NCBI GenBank assembly: GCA_019638455.1
Contig: JAHBTU010000004.1
Location: 1-64,000, forward strand
Length of the DNA stretch: 64,000 bases
Source of the DNA: Saprospiraceae bacterium
Lineage (GTDB): Bacteria > Bacteroidota > Bacteroidia > Chitinophagales > Saprospiraceae
Direction of reading: 5' to 3'
Shown here: piece after piece, positions 7,250 to 16,835 of the stretch
Layout: every line of letters begins with the position of its first letter
Position numbering within the stretch: position 1 is the stretch's first letter
The notes under the pieces: model-generated
The model's database searches: none
What the model saw: the letters and a program-made list of their open reading frames with translations, nothing else
Told to the model about the DNA's origin: nothing
Program-made: the position numbers and the translations under genes

Positions 7250-7885
7250 TTACTTTCTGAATAATTGGTAGAGAAACAACCCCAATGCGATAAAAAAACC
7301 TGCGACGATATACCACACGGCTCGTTGAGGGTCGGTAGGAATCGCCAAAACACAGACAACAAGGAACACGCCAAGCCAGACCCAAACTTGCTTGCGCATA
7401 AAGGAGTCATCAAAATCCGATGGCGGCACATGAAGTTGGCTCTCGTGTTGCAACCACGGGACAAGCCTTCGATATTCCCACACTAACAAGTAAGTAGTTC
7501 CCAGAAACATCAAGAATGTCACCACTGGCGTGCCTTTGAAGCCTACCGACCAAGTGACGAGCCACACATTGATGATGATGGGATAAAACAACATCGCACC
7601 CAATGCCGCGAACCGCTGCGTCATGAGCAGCAAGGCAGCCACCATTTGGCCCCAACCGAGAAAATTCCAGTAAAACCCCGTTTGGTACATCGCCTCGAAA
7701 TAATAACCCACCGGATTGCTGACCGGGATGAGGGTGAACCGTTCGCCCAATATCTTCGGTACGGAAGCAAACACAAACGCGCTGCCAATCAAATAGCGCA
7801 GATAGATGGTGAAAAGTTGGACGACACGAAACCGTTTGAGGCGTTCGATGAAGTTGACGAGCAAGTTCAGTATTTTCATTTTCAA
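7250..7885 (-). CDS. DoxX-like integral membrane protein
   Basis: The 211-aa protein has a short basic N-terminus (KMKILNLLVNFIERLKRFR) and about four to five hydrophobic helices. The segment LRYLIGSAFVFASVPKILGERF...GYYFEAMYQTGFYWNFLGWGQMVAALLLMTQRFAALGAMLFYPIIINVWLVT follows the pattern of DoxX/DoxD-like proteins, where the third helix follows a GxxQ motif. A last pair of helices lies at about 170-208. DoxX-like proteins sit in the inner membrane and have been linked to quinone or thiol redox; no specific role can be assigned here. It is divergently transcribed from the SusC gene. Confidence 0.68.
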   Translation of the reverse strand: MKMKILNLLVNFIERLKRFRVVQLFTIYLRYLIGSAFVFASVPKILGERFTLIPVSNPVGYYFEAMYQTGFYWNFLGWGQMVAALLLMTQRFAALGAMLFYPIIINVWLVTWSVGFKGTPVVTFLMFLGTTYLLVWEYRRLVPWLQHESQLHVPPSDFDDSFMRKQVWVWLGVFLVVCVLAIPTDPQRAVWYIVAGFFIALGLFLYQLFRK

Positions 7886-8044
7886 AACTTTCCCGCAAAA
7901 ACGGAAGCTGCTGTCTCGCTCCTGTTTTTTTCAGACAAACCCAATTCAACTTCCGATAAGCATCTCGTATTCGCAAAATGATATGATTAAGCGGGCGATA
8001 CTTTTGGTATGGGTGGTGATTTCAAACTAAAAACACTTCGATAT

Positions 8045-8052
8045 TAAGTTTG
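8045..8052 (+). promoter_or_regulatory. Candidate -7 element of the SusC/SusD operon
   Basis: TAAGTTTG fits TAnnTTTG, 110 bases upstream of the susC-like ATG. The -33 position holds only an ATTTC stretch, so the call is weak. Confidence 0.3.
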
Positions 8053-8162
8053 TGTAAAATTTTTATTGCCCCAAAATCACTACCAATCAATCGGCCATCT
8101 ATCTTTACCTCGTCTTTTTTAATCTGGATTTTCACATTTTCTCACCAAATCTCACTTTTTGT

Positions 8163-11100
8163 ATGAAGCGACTACTCACAACCTTATGGTTGGTGCTCGC
8201 AGCTGTCAGTATGACACTTGCACAGCGCGCCATCACTGGCACCGTCACCGGCGATGATGGCGAACCACTCATCGGCGCCACTGTTCGCGCCAAAGATGCC
8301 CCAGTCGGCACTCTGACGGATGGTTCCGGGCGTTTTGCCATCAACGTTCCGAACGAAACCACCGCCCTTGTTTTCACCTACACAGGCTACAACGCTCAGG
8401 AGGTCACCCTCGGAACCTCCAATGTGGTGGATGTGCTGATGATTTCAGGGCTTGCATTGGAAGAAACCGTCGTCACGGCATTGGGCGTGACCCGCGAAAA
8501 AAAATCGCTGGCTTATTCCGTGCAACAATTGGAAGGCGACCAACTCCTCCAAGCCCGTGACCCCAACCTTGTGAACTCTCTTTCCGGCAAAATCGCCGGT
8601 GTCAACGTTATCAGCTCATCGGGCAACGTGGGTTCCTCCTCGCGTATCGTGATTCGTGGCAACACCTCCATCGGCAATGACAACCAACCCTTGTTTGTGG
8701 TGAACGGCATTCCGATGGACAACCGCAGCCCAAGCTCAGGCAACTCGCAGTACGGCGGGGTTGACTTCGGCAACGCCATTCAGGACATCAATCCCGACGA
8801 CATCGAGAGCATCTCAGTGCTGAAAGGCCCGAACGCAGCGGCACTTTACGGCGCGCGTGGTGCCAATGGTGTGGTGATGATAACCACCAAGACAGGCAAA
8901 ACGGCCAAAAAGGGCTTAGGCGTTTCTTACACAGGCGACATTGGTTTTTCCAACCCATTCCGCCTGCCCAAGTATCAGAACAAATTCGGACAAGGCCTTG
9001 GGCTACAATTCAGCTATGTGGATGGCACAGGCAACGGCCTGTACGATGGTTTCGACGAAAGCTGGGGGCCATCGTTCGACCCCAACATCAGCCAAAACGA
9101 CGGCGTTGACAACGACGGCAACGGATTGGTGGACGAACCGGGCGAAGGGCAGTTCTTCGACCAATTCACCGGGAAACAACAGCCTTGGGTTGCCCGACCC
9201 GACAACGTGCGGAACATCTTCGAGACAGGCATCGCATTCACGAACAGCGTTGCCATCACCGCCGCTGGCGACAAATCGCACGGGCGTTTTTCGTTTACCA
9301 ATTTTGACCAAAAAGGCATGGTGCCCAACACGGATTTGAAGCGCAACATCTTCAACCTCGGGTTTGGGATGCAACTCAACGAGAAAATCTCTCTCGACGG
9401 CAACGCCACCTACACGGCGCTCCGCTCCGACAACCGCCCGGGCGTCGGATACGCTGGCGACAACGTTCTGCAACAAACCATCTGGGTGGGCCGGCAGGTG
9501 GATTGGGACTATCTCCGTGCCAACTACAACAACCGCGACGAGCTAGGTAGAGTCGTGAACTGGAACCACAACTATCAGAACAACCCCTATTTCACACTCT
9601 ACAACAACACCAAACCACAGCGCCGCGACCGCACCAACGGCTTCATCGCGTTGAACTACCAGATACTCCCCTGGCTCAAAGCAATGGGCCGTGTAGGCAC
9701 GGACTACTACAATGACAATCGGGAAATCCGCTACGAAAAGGAAACCACCGACTACCCGAACGGTTATTTCCAGACGCTCAACTATGTGTTTCAGGAGACT
9801 AATACCGACTTCCTGCTCACCGCAGACAAGTATTTCTCCGATGCCTTCTCCATCACCGCGACGGTGGGCGCCGTGCGCCGCGAAGGGCGATTCAGTTCCA
9901 ACACCACCACCGCCAACGCGCTGGTGGTGCCGGGCCTATTCAACTTCTCCAACGCCGACGGCGACGTGAACGTGAGCCAGCGCCTCGAACGCCTCCGCGT
10001 CAATTCACTATTGGGCAACATCTCCTTCGGCTTCTTCAACTTCATTTACCTTGATGTGGCAGGTCGAAACGACTGGTCCTCCACGCTGCCCGCCGCCAAC
10101 CGCAGCTATTTCTACCCTTCCACCAACCTTAGCCTTGTGTTGTCGGAAAAACTGCGCATACCCGGCATCAATTACCTGAAACTGCGCGGAGGCTTTGCCG
10201 AAGCGGGCAAGGACACCGACCCTTACCGGTTGTTGCCGACGTTCGCTCCCAATGCGCCGTGGGGCGGGGTGCCATCCTACACCGTGCCCAATTCTTTGCC
10301 GAACAACAACTTAAAGCCTGAAAAAGCAAGGTCAATAGAGGCAGGTTTGGAATTGGCAGCCTTCAAAAACCGCTTGCGCTTGGATGTAACATACTATAAC
10401 ACGGACAACATCAACCAAATTATTGGTTTGAACGCATCCTCGACCACTGGTTTCTCCAGCCGTGTCACCAATGCAGGCACCATCAACAATACAGGTGTGG
10501 AAGTGCAATTTGGCATCACTCCCATCAAGAGCAAAAACTTTACTTGGGACATTGACATCAACTGGGCGAAAAACACCTCGTTGGTCAAAGACCTCGAAGT
10601 GGATGGAGAACGAGTGGACGAGATCACACTCAACACCAACTGGGGGCTTCGACTCGTGGCCCGTGAAGGCGAGCCATACGGCGTGCTGGTGGGTCGTCGC
10701 GTGAAACGCGCTCCCGACGGTCAGCTCATCGTGAACCCCAATACTGGCAGACCGATGCTCGACGTGGATGCCAACGGCAACAACACCAACTTCGTGCTGG
10801 GCACCATCACACCCGATTGGGTAGGCGGCATCCGCAACTCATTTACTTGGAAAAACCTCACGCTGAGCGGCTTGATAGATATGCGCCAAGGCTCCGACCT
10901 ATTCTCCGTGACCTACATCTTTGGGCGCTACGCAGGCGTGCTGGAAGAATCACTCGAAGGACGCAACACCTTGGATGAACTCAAGAACGGATACAACTTT
11001 GGCGGTGTGGTGGACAATGGCGACGGCACGTTCAAGCCCAATGAAAAACTGCAAAGCGCCGAGCAATGGAACGCAGACTTCTACAGTTTCCGCCACGACC

Positions 11101-11360
11101 GCGGCGTGTTTGATGCCTCGTTCATCAAACTCCGCGAACTAACGCTGGCCTACGACCTGCCGAAAGCTTGGTTCCAAAACACCTTTATCGGTGGGCTGAG
11201 AATAGCCGCCTATGGTCGCAACCTCGCATTGCTCAAGTCCAACGTGCCGCACATTGACCCCGAAACGGCGTTCGACAACAGCACGGCTATGCAAGGCATC
11301 GAGTTCGGACAGTTGCCTTCGGCGCGGACTTACGGCCTGACCATCAACGCCAACTTCTAA
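8163..11360 (+). CDS. SusC/RagA-family TonB-linked outer membrane transporter
   Basis: This 1065-aa protein imports oligomeric nutrients across the outer membrane with a SusD lid. In order: signal peptide (1-20, ending LAQ), a carboxypeptidase-regulatory-like beta domain (~21-105, ITGTVTGDDGEPLIGATVRAKD...), a TonB-box-like segment near ETVVTALGVTREKKSLAYSVQ, the plug (~115-240, with SLSGKIAGVNVISSSG, IVIRGNTSI, PLFVVNGIPMDN and LKGPNAAALYGARGANGVV), and a beta-barrel ending in an aromatic strand (YGLTINANF). An unusual Asp/Gly/Asn-rich insertion lies at about residues 285-330 (DNDGNGLVDEPG), resembling calcium-binding loops. It is followed 38 bases later by a SusD gene. No glycosidase is adjacent, so the substrate may be peptide or glycan. 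Confidence 0.96.
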   Translation: MKRLLTTLWLVLAAVSMTLAQRAITGTVTGDDGEPLIGATVRAKDAPVGTLTDGSGRFAINVPNETTALVFTYTGYNAQEVTLGTSNVVDVLMISGLALEETVVTALGVTREKKSLAYSVQQLEGDQLLQARDPNLVNSLSGKIAGVNVISSSGNVGSSSRIVIRGNTSIGNDNQPLFVVNGIPMDNRSPSSGNSQYGGVDFGNAIQDINPDDIESISVLKGPNAAALYGARGANGVVMITTKTGKTAKKGLGVSYTGDIGFSNPFRLPKYQNKFGQGLGLQFSYVDGTGNGLYDGFDESWGPSFDPNISQNDGVDNDGNGLVDEPGEGQFFDQFTGKQQPWVARPDNVRNIFETGIAFTNSVAITAAGDKSHGRFSFTNFDQKGMVPNTDLKRNIFNLGFGMQLNEKISLDGNATYTALRSDNRPGVGYAGDNVLQQTIWVGRQVDWDYLRANYNNRDELGRVVNWNHNYQNNPYFTLYNNTKPQRRDRTNGFIALNYQILPWLKAMGRVGTDYYNDNREIRYEKETTDYPNGYFQTLNYVFQETNTDFLLTADKYFSDAFSITATVGAVRREGRFSSNTTTANALVVPGLFNFSNADGDVNVSQRLERLRVNSLLGNISFGFFNFIYLDVAGRNDWSSTLPAANRSYFYPSTNLSLVLSEKLRIPGINYLKLRGGFAEAGKDTDPYRLLPTFAPNAPWGGVPSYTVPNSLPNNNLKPEKARSIEAGLELAAFKNRLRLDVTYYNTDNINQIIGLNASSTTGFSSRVTNAGTINNTGVEVQFGITPIKSKNFTWDIDINWAKNTSLVKDLEVDGERVDEITLNTNWGLRLVAREGEPYGVLVGRRVKRAPDGQLIVNPNTGRPMLDVDANGNNTNFVLGTITPDWVGGIRNSFTWKNLTLSGLIDMRQGSDLFSVTYIFGRYAGVLEESLEGRNTLDELKNGYNFGGVVDNGDGTFKPNEKLQSAEQWNADFYSFRHDRGVFDASFIKLRELTLAYDLPKAWFQNTFIGGLRIAAYGRNLALLKSNVPHIDPETAFDNSTAMQGIEFGQLPSARTYGLTINANF

Positions 11361-11398
11361 AACCCAACCTCCTTTTTTCACAAAAAAATTCACACGAC

Positions 11399-12790
11399 AT
11401 GAAAAATATAAAAATCTGGTTGATGCTAGCAGTCATCATGCTTTCCAGCGGCTGCGACAAAGACTTTGATGCCATCAATACCAATCCAAACCTCCCTGAA
11501 AACGTGCCGCTCACCAATGTCCTGATTTCGGGCATCTCGCAAGGAGTGCGCCGCACACACGGTGCCAGTATGAACATGACCTACGCCGGGCTATGGGCAC
11601 AGCATTACGCCAAAATCCAGTACATTGACGAGGACTACTACGATTTCCGGCCTGATGCTTTCGATGCTCACTGGCAAGGGCTGTACACCGGCCCGCTGGC
11701 CGACTTGCAAGCCATTCTCGACAGAGCACCCAACCCGAGCAATATGTACGCGGCAGCACTGACGATGAAGTGCTACTACTTTTCCATTATCACCGACATG
11801 TGGGGCAACGTGCCTTACACGGAGGCGCTCAATTTGGAAAGAGCCGTGAAGCCCAAATACGATACACAAGCCGACATCTACGCTGGCTTGGTAGCGGATC
11901 TGAAAACGGCTGCCAATATGTTCGGCCAATCTGACGCACTCGGAGTGGGCGACATCATATACGGAGGCGACACGGGCAAATGGAAAAAATTCGCCAACTC
12001 CCTTCGCGCACGCCTGCTTAACCGCGCCAAGCACAAAAACGCTGCTTTCGCCACCGAGCTGCAAGCACTGCTCAACAACCCCGGCGACTTGATTGCCAGC
12101 AACAGCGAAAACGCCCGCATCACTTACCCGGATGCCACCGTCAACTCAAACCCCATATACTCGAACAAGTACAACGATGGCCGCAACGACCACGCCGTGT
12201 CGAAAACACTTGTTGACCTAATGGCGACCGACCCGCGCCTGCCAGTATATGCAGAAGTCAACAACGCTGGCATTTATGTCGGGCAGCCCAATGGCACCGT
12301 CGAGCCCAATCCATTCTCGGCAGTGTCCTCAATCGGGAAAGCCTTCCGCGACAACCCGGCAGCACCATCTTGGCTGATGACCTACGCGGAAGTCCTGTTC
12401 ATCATCGCAGAGGCCAAAAACGACAAGCAGGCCTACCTTGATGCCATCGCTGCCTCCTGTGCACAGCATGGCATCACCGCCGATTCCGATTTCCTTAATG
12501 CAGCGGGTGCCCAATATGACACAGACCCACTACCTGCGGTCATCACCCAAAAATGGATTGCGCTGTTTGGGGATGGCTGTGAGGCGTATTCGGAATTCCG
12601 TCGCACCGGCTTCCCCTCCACCGTCGTAGAGGTGCCGGGCAGCATCCACCCCGGCAAAGGCGTGCCACGTCGCTTTGGCTATCCTGTCAGCGAAACGGGC
12701 AACAACAAAGCCAACCTTGAAAGTGCCATCCAAGCCCAAAACATTGACAACACCGGGCTTTTTGGCAATAAAATGTGGTGGGCGCTGTAA
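11399..12790 (+). CDS. SusD/RagB-family surface lipoprotein
   Basis: This is the substrate-binding lid of the SusC-type transporter, a 463-aa lipoprotein. The lipobox-like sequence MLSSGC puts the lipidated Cys at residue 19, and the following DKDFD is acidic, as in Bacteroidota surface-export signals. The helical TPR scaffold is seen in AAALTMKCYYFSIITDMWGNVPYTEAL and WKKFANSLRARLLNR, and the C-terminal region (YAEVLFIIAEAK, QKWIALFGDGCEAYSEFRRTG) is typical of the SusD-like group that lacks an N-terminal SusD_3 segment. It is co-transcribed with the SusC gene (38-base gap), and a strong terminator follows 23 bases after the stop. Confidence 0.94.
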   Translation: MKNIKIWLMLAVIMLSSGCDKDFDAINTNPNLPENVPLTNVLISGISQGVRRTHGASMNMTYAGLWAQHYAKIQYIDEDYYDFRPDAFDAHWQGLYTGPLADLQAILDRAPNPSNMYAAALTMKCYYFSIITDMWGNVPYTEALNLERAVKPKYDTQADIYAGLVADLKTAANMFGQSDALGVGDIIYGGDTGKWKKFANSLRARLLNRAKHKNAAFATELQALLNNPGDLIASNSENARITYPDATVNSNPIYSNKYNDGRNDHAVSKTLVDLMATDPRLPVYAEVNNAGIYVGQPNGTVEPNPFSAVSSIGKAFRDNPAAPSWLMTYAEVLFIIAEAKNDKQAYLDAIAASCAQHGITADSDFLNAAGAQYDTDPLPAVITQKWIALFGDGCEAYSEFRRTGFPSTVVEVPGSIHPGKGVPRRFGYPVSETGNNKANLESAIQAQNIDNTGLFGNKMWWAL

Positions 12791-12813
12791 AATAAAGCCG
12801 GCAATCAAAATAG

Positions 12814-12848
12814 AAGGCTGCGCCGGGTATCCCGGCGCAGCCTTTTTT
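12814..12848 (+). terminator. Strong terminator closing the SusC/SusD operon
   Basis: AAGGCTGCGCCGGG (12814-12827) and CCCGGCGCAGCCTT (12831-12844) form a perfect 14-bp stem around a 3-nt loop, then run into T. Confidence 0.95.
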
Positions 12849-13095
12849 GCAGACAACCCTCTCTGACACCCTTCCATCCCTGCCTTTTTGTCGCTTACTT
12901 TTTGTCCATCCCTGCCAAAACCACCTTATTTTTTCGATGGCAAATTATTTGACTATTGGTGATGACCCATAGAATCAGCACTTTTGCTGTCAGTTTGACA
13001 CAAATCAATTTTTGCCCACATTCTTTCGGCCAAACACTGAAAGTTTGCGTTTAGATACTCATCCTAATCTTTCAACTCCTAGGCCGTTCTACCGT
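12849..13095. other. Upstream region of lon
   Basis: This stretch between the SusD terminator and lon has no ORF of note. It presumably contains the lon promoter. A TTG at 13012 is in frame with lon, but the leader it adds (MPTFFRPNTES...) is not Lon-like. No HrcA-type CIRCE repeat is seen. Confidence 0.4.
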
Positions 13096-15597
13096 ATGAA
13101 TATGTTTGATAACTGGTTAATGTCGCAACAGTCGGACGATGAGCCTGACTTTGTGCCCCTCTTTTCTTTGGAAGACGACGACGAGGCAAAACAAGGCGAG
13201 GTGTTCCCAGACACTATGCCCATGTTGCCCCTTAAAAATACCGTGCTGTTCCCCGGCATCGTCACCCCCATCACCGTCGGGCGCGATAAAAGCATTCGCG
13301 CCGTGCAACGCGCCTACGAAGAAAATCGCTACATCGGCGTGCTTTCCCAAAAAGACGTCAAAATAGAAAATCCTTCCACGCGCGACCTCTATCGCGTAGG
13401 CACCATCGCCCGCATCCTCAAACTGCTGAAAATGCCCGATGGCTCCACCACCGCCATCCTACAAGGACGCAAGCGCTTCTATCTCGACGATATGCTGAGC
13501 GAAGAGCCGTACATGATTGGGCAAATCACCACTTTGGAATACGAACAACCCAAGAACAAACTCGAATTTCGCGCACTCATCAGCAGCGTTCGCGATGCGG
13601 CAAGACAAATCATCGAGCTTTCGCCACAAATACCCTCCGAGGCCGTCGTCATGTTGAAAAACATCAACAACGACAACTTTCTGCTCAATTTCATCGCCTC
13701 CAACCTCGGCATCAAGGTGAATGAAAAACAAGACATCCTCGAAATCAACAACCTGAGGGAAAAAGCCAGTGCCATCCTGCATCACATGGATGCGGAACTC
13801 CAGCTGCTCGAACTCAAAGACCAAATCGAGACCAAAGTTCGCACCGACATCGAAAAACAACAGCGCGACTACTTCTTGAGCCAACAACTCAAAACCATTC
13901 AGGAGGAGCTCGGCCAAAACCCGCAAGAGGAAGACATCAATGAACTCATGCGCAAAGCGGCCAAAAAGAAATGGCCGAAAAACGTGGCAGAGACTTTCCA
14001 CCGAGAAATCAACAAATTGCGCCGCATCAACCCCCAAGTGGCAGAATATGCCATCGGGCTGAACTATCTGGAGACCTTGATAGAAATGCCTTGGATGGAT
14101 TTCACCAAAGACAACTTCGACCTCAAGCGAGTGCAGCAGGTGCTTGATAAAGACCACTATGGCCTCAAAAAAGTAAAAGAGCGCATTTTGGAACATTTGG
14201 CCGTGCTGAAGTTGAAAGGCGACATGAAAGCCCCCATTCTTTGCCTTGCAGGCCCGCCCGGGGTCGGCAAGACCTCATTGGGCAACAGCATCGCACGCGC
14301 CCTGAAGCGCAAATACGTCCGCATGAGCCTCGGTGGCCTCCACGACGAGGCCGAGATACGCGGCCACCGCAAGACATACATCGGCGCCATGCCGGGCCGC
14401 ATCGTGCAATCCTTGAAAAAAGCCAAAGCTGGCAACCCCGTCTTCATCCTCGACGAAATAGACAAGGTGGGCAAGGACTTTCGCGGCGACCCTTCCTCGG
14501 CCCTGCTCGAAGTGCTCGACCCCGAGCAAAACACCACTTTCTACGACAACTACTTGGAACTCGAATACGACCTTTCCAAAGTGTTGTTCATCGCTACGGC
14601 CAACTCTCTCTCGACCATACAGCCAGCCTTGCTCGACCGTATGGAAATCATCGAAATCGCCGGGTACTCTTTAGAGGAAAAAGTAGAAATCGCCAAGCGG
14701 CATTTGATTCCACACCAGCGCAAGGAACACGGCCTCAAACCCGCGCAGGTGAAAATCAACGACAAGGCATTAGTGAGAATCGTCCAGAGCTATACCGCCG
14801 AAAGCGGCGTGCGCAACCTCAACCGTGAAATAGGCTCCGTCATGCGCCACGTCGCCAAACGAGTCGCCATGGGAGAGGCTTATGAAGTCACGGTGAAGCC
14901 CGAGCACCTGCACGACATCCTCGGCCCCACCAAGTACGATGCCGAGGTCTATCAAGAAGCACAAGCAGCAGGCGTGGCCATCGGCTTGGCATGGACGGCT
15001 GTGGGCGGTGAAATCCTCTTCATCGAAGTCAGCATGAACAAGGGAAGTGGCCGACTCCAGCTCACGGGCAATCTCGGCGAAGTGATGAAGGAAAGTGCCG
15101 GCACCGCGCTTAGCTATATCAAGGCACACGCCGAGGCGCTGAATATAGACCCCGAAGTGTTCGACAAAAAAGACATCCACATCCACATTCCCGAAGGCGC
15201 CATCCCCAAAGACGGCCCGTCAGCAGGCATCACCATGCTCACAGCCATCACATCGGCGCTCACGGGCAAGGCATTGAAACCATTTTTGGCCATGACGGGC
15301 GAAATCACCCTGCGTGGCAAAGTGCTTCCAGTAGGCGGCATCAAGGAGAAAATACTCGCTGCCAAACGGGCAGGCATCAAGGAAGTCATTCTTTGCAAAG
15401 ACAACAAGAAGCATGTGGAAGAGATTGAGCCAGAATATATTCAAGGCTTGAAATTCCACTATGTGGCTCAAATGGACGAAGTCCTCGCCTTAGCCATCGG
15501 ACTCAAAAAAGAAGAAAAAATCAAGGAAAATGGGGTGCCGAAGAGCAAAAAACAAAAAGGCCTGCCAGTAGTGAGGCCGCAGATCCCGGCAGCGTGA
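13096..15597 (+). CDS. lon: ATP-dependent protease Lon (LonA type)
   Basis: Lon degrades misfolded and regulatory proteins in the cytoplasm. The 833-aa protein (from the ATG at 13096) has an N-terminal substrate-binding domain (~45-235, LPLKNTVLFPGIVTPITVGR), a coiled-coil linker (RDYFLSQQLKTIQEELGQ), an AAA+ module with Walker A GPPGVGKTSLG, Walker B PVFILDEIDK and an arginine-rich sensor region (LLDRMEII), and a C-terminal protease domain. The catalytic dyad is visible: Ser in KDGPSAGITM and Lys in GGIKEKILAAKRAG. The C-terminus carries a Lys/Pro-rich tail of about 30 residues. The gene stands alone, with no clpX or clpP nearby. Confidence 0.97.
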   Translation: MNMFDNWLMSQQSDDEPDFVPLFSLEDDDEAKQGEVFPDTMPMLPLKNTVLFPGIVTPITVGRDKSIRAVQRAYEENRYIGVLSQKDVKIENPSTRDLYRVGTIARILKLLKMPDGSTTAILQGRKRFYLDDMLSEEPYMIGQITTLEYEQPKNKLEFRALISSVRDAARQIIELSPQIPSEAVVMLKNINNDNFLLNFIASNLGIKVNEKQDILEINNLREKASAILHHMDAELQLLELKDQIETKVRTDIEKQQRDYFLSQQLKTIQEELGQNPQEEDINELMRKAAKKKWPKNVAETFHREINKLRRINPQVAEYAIGLNYLETLIEMPWMDFTKDNFDLKRVQQVLDKDHYGLKKVKERILEHLAVLKLKGDMKAPILCLAGPPGVGKTSLGNSIARALKRKYVRMSLGGLHDEAEIRGHRKTYIGAMPGRIVQSLKKAKAGNPVFILDEIDKVGKDFRGDPSSALLEVLDPEQNTTFYDNYLELEYDLSKVLFIATANSLSTIQPALLDRMEIIEIAGYSLEEKVEIAKRHLIPHQRKEHGLKPAQVKINDKALVRIVQSYTAESGVRNLNREIGSVMRHVAKRVAMGEAYEVTVKPEHLHDILGPTKYDAEVYQEAQAAGVAIGLAWTAVGGEILFIEVSMNKGSGRLQLTGNLGEVMKESAGTALSYIKAHAEALNIDPEVFDKKDIHIHIPEGAIPKDGPSAGITMLTAITSALTGKALKPFLAMTGEITLRGKVLPVGGIKEKILAAKRAGIKEVILCKDNKKHVEEIEPEYIQGLKFHYVAQMDEVLALAIGLKKEEKIKENGVPKSKKQKGLPVVRPQIPAA

Positions 15598-15781
15598 ACA
15601 AGAGGCCGTCTCCTTTGAATAAATATTGAGGGGTACCTCAAAAGGTTGATAAAAGTTAATGGGGTTGGAGGGTTGGAAGGTTTCTGGTTGTAAGGTTTGA
15701 GGTAATACATAAAAACCGAGAGACTTCAGGGGTGCTCAGAAAAGCGTGTCAAACCTTCCTGTGTGTTTTTTTACACGGCGA
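15598..15781. other. Repeat-rich spacer after lon
   Basis: It contains CTCAAAAGGTTGATA near 15638, which recurs near 16029, and G/T-rich text (GGGGTTGGAGGGTTGG). No gene is visible. Confidence 0.5.
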
Positions 15782-15990
15782 ACGCCGCACTCAAAGGAGC
15801 ATAAGTTATTGAGAACAAAAACTCTGTGCCTCCGTGTCCCTGTGTTTTGCGGACGCCGCACTCAAAGGAGCATAAGTTATTGAGAACAAAAACTCTGTGC
15901 CTCCGTGTCCCTGTGTTTTGCGGACGCCGCACTCAAAGGAGCATAAGTTATTGAGAACAACAACTCTGTGCCTCCGTGTCCCTGTGTTTT
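15782..15990. repeat. 71-bp tandem repeat, three copies
   Basis: Copies start at 15782, 15853 and 15924, with the last one four bases short. The unit begins ACGCCGCACTCAAAGGAGCA and ends CTGTGTTTTGCGG. Only one substitution (AACAAAAA to AACAACAA, in copy 3) is seen. The inner text CTCTGTGCCTCCGTGTCCCTGTGTTTT is of the 'ctctgtgcctccgtg' type also found near 19866, 44551 and 57406. Confidence 0.95.
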
Positions 15991-16028
15991 CTCATTGCCC
16001 GAGTTGGGGTGACATAGTTTTGTGCACA

Positions 16029-16142
16029 CTCTCAAAAGGTTGATAACGTAGAACACACCACGCGCTCCATCAACCCCCATCAACCCTTATCAACCTTTAT
16101 CAACCCCATCAACCCTTATCAACCTCCATCAACCTTTATCTT
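16029..16142. repeat. CATCAACC/TATCAACC short tandem array before ruvA
   Basis: From 16068 the text alternates CATCAACCC, TATCAACC and CATCAACCCC for about 75 bases. CTCAAAAGGTTGATA just upstream holds the inverse unit. The array ends about 18 bases before the ruvA start codon. Confidence 0.85.
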
Positions 16143-16159
16143 TTCTCTACCTTAGCCCC

Positions 16160-16753
16160 ATGTACGCATACCTAAGAGGGGAAATCACCTTTCGCAGCCC
16201 AGCATTTATCACCTTGGAAGTCAGCGGCGTAGGCTTCCATGTGAATATTCCGCTCAGCACCTACACCGCTATCGAAGGGCAGGAAAGAGCGACGATTTAC
16301 ACGCATCTAATCGTGCGGGAAGATGCGCACACATTGTTTGGTTTCGCCACACAAACAGAGCGCAATATGTTCGTACAGTTGATTGGCGTCACTGGCGTGG
16401 GAGCCACCACTGCCCAGCTAATTCTCTCTTCCATGAGCGTGGACGAAGTACGAGCAGCCATCATTGGCGAGCAGGCTCATGTGTTGCAGCGCGTGAAAGG
16501 CATCGGTGCCAAAACGGCCAAACAAATCATCCTCGACCTAAAAAGCAAGTTGACCAAAGATGCCTCCGAGGGTCCGCCAGTCTTGCTTCCCTCGCTCGAC
16601 AACGCCGTGCGGGAAGAGGCACTGTCTGCTCTTATCGCCCTGGGCTTCAACCGCATCGCCGTGCAAAAGGCATTGAACCACATTTTGAGGGAAAATCCCA
16701 ACGTGAGCCGCGTGGAGGACTTAATAAAATTGGCGCTCAAGGCATTGGGATAA
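16160..16753 (+). CDS. ruvA: Holliday junction branch migration protein RuvA
   Basis: RuvA binds four-way DNA junctions as a tetramer and loads the RuvB motor. The 197-aa product has the N-terminal OB fold (MYAYLRGEITFRSPAFITLEVSGVGF...), two helix-hairpin-helix motifs (LIGVTGVGATTAQLILSS and LQRVKGIGAKTAKQIILDLK) and the C-terminal RuvB-contacting three-helix domain (~150-197, ALSALIALGFNRIAVQKAL). Length and domain order are standard. Neither ruvB nor ruvC is nearby. The upstream region consists of short repeats, so the promoter is unclear; a TACCTTAG block just before the ATG is a weak -7 candidate. Confidence 0.97.
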   Translation: MYAYLRGEITFRSPAFITLEVSGVGFHVNIPLSTYTAIEGQERATIYTHLIVREDAHTLFGFATQTERNMFVQLIGVTGVGATTAQLILSSMSVDEVRAAIIGEQAHVLQRVKGIGAKTAKQIILDLKSKLTKDASEGPPVLLPSLDNAVREEALSALIALGFNRIAVQKALNHILRENPNVSRVEDLIKLALKALG

Positions 16754-16835
16754 GGCTGATATAGGGGTGGAATGTCGTTCGTTTTTGGGGATTTTGCCCC
16801 TTGCTCGCTTTGTCAGCAAACATCGCCCATCATGG

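Noticed and set aside
15782..15990. Possible CRISPR array
   Set aside because: The 71-bp units are directly adjacent with no unique spacers, and no cas gene is nearby.
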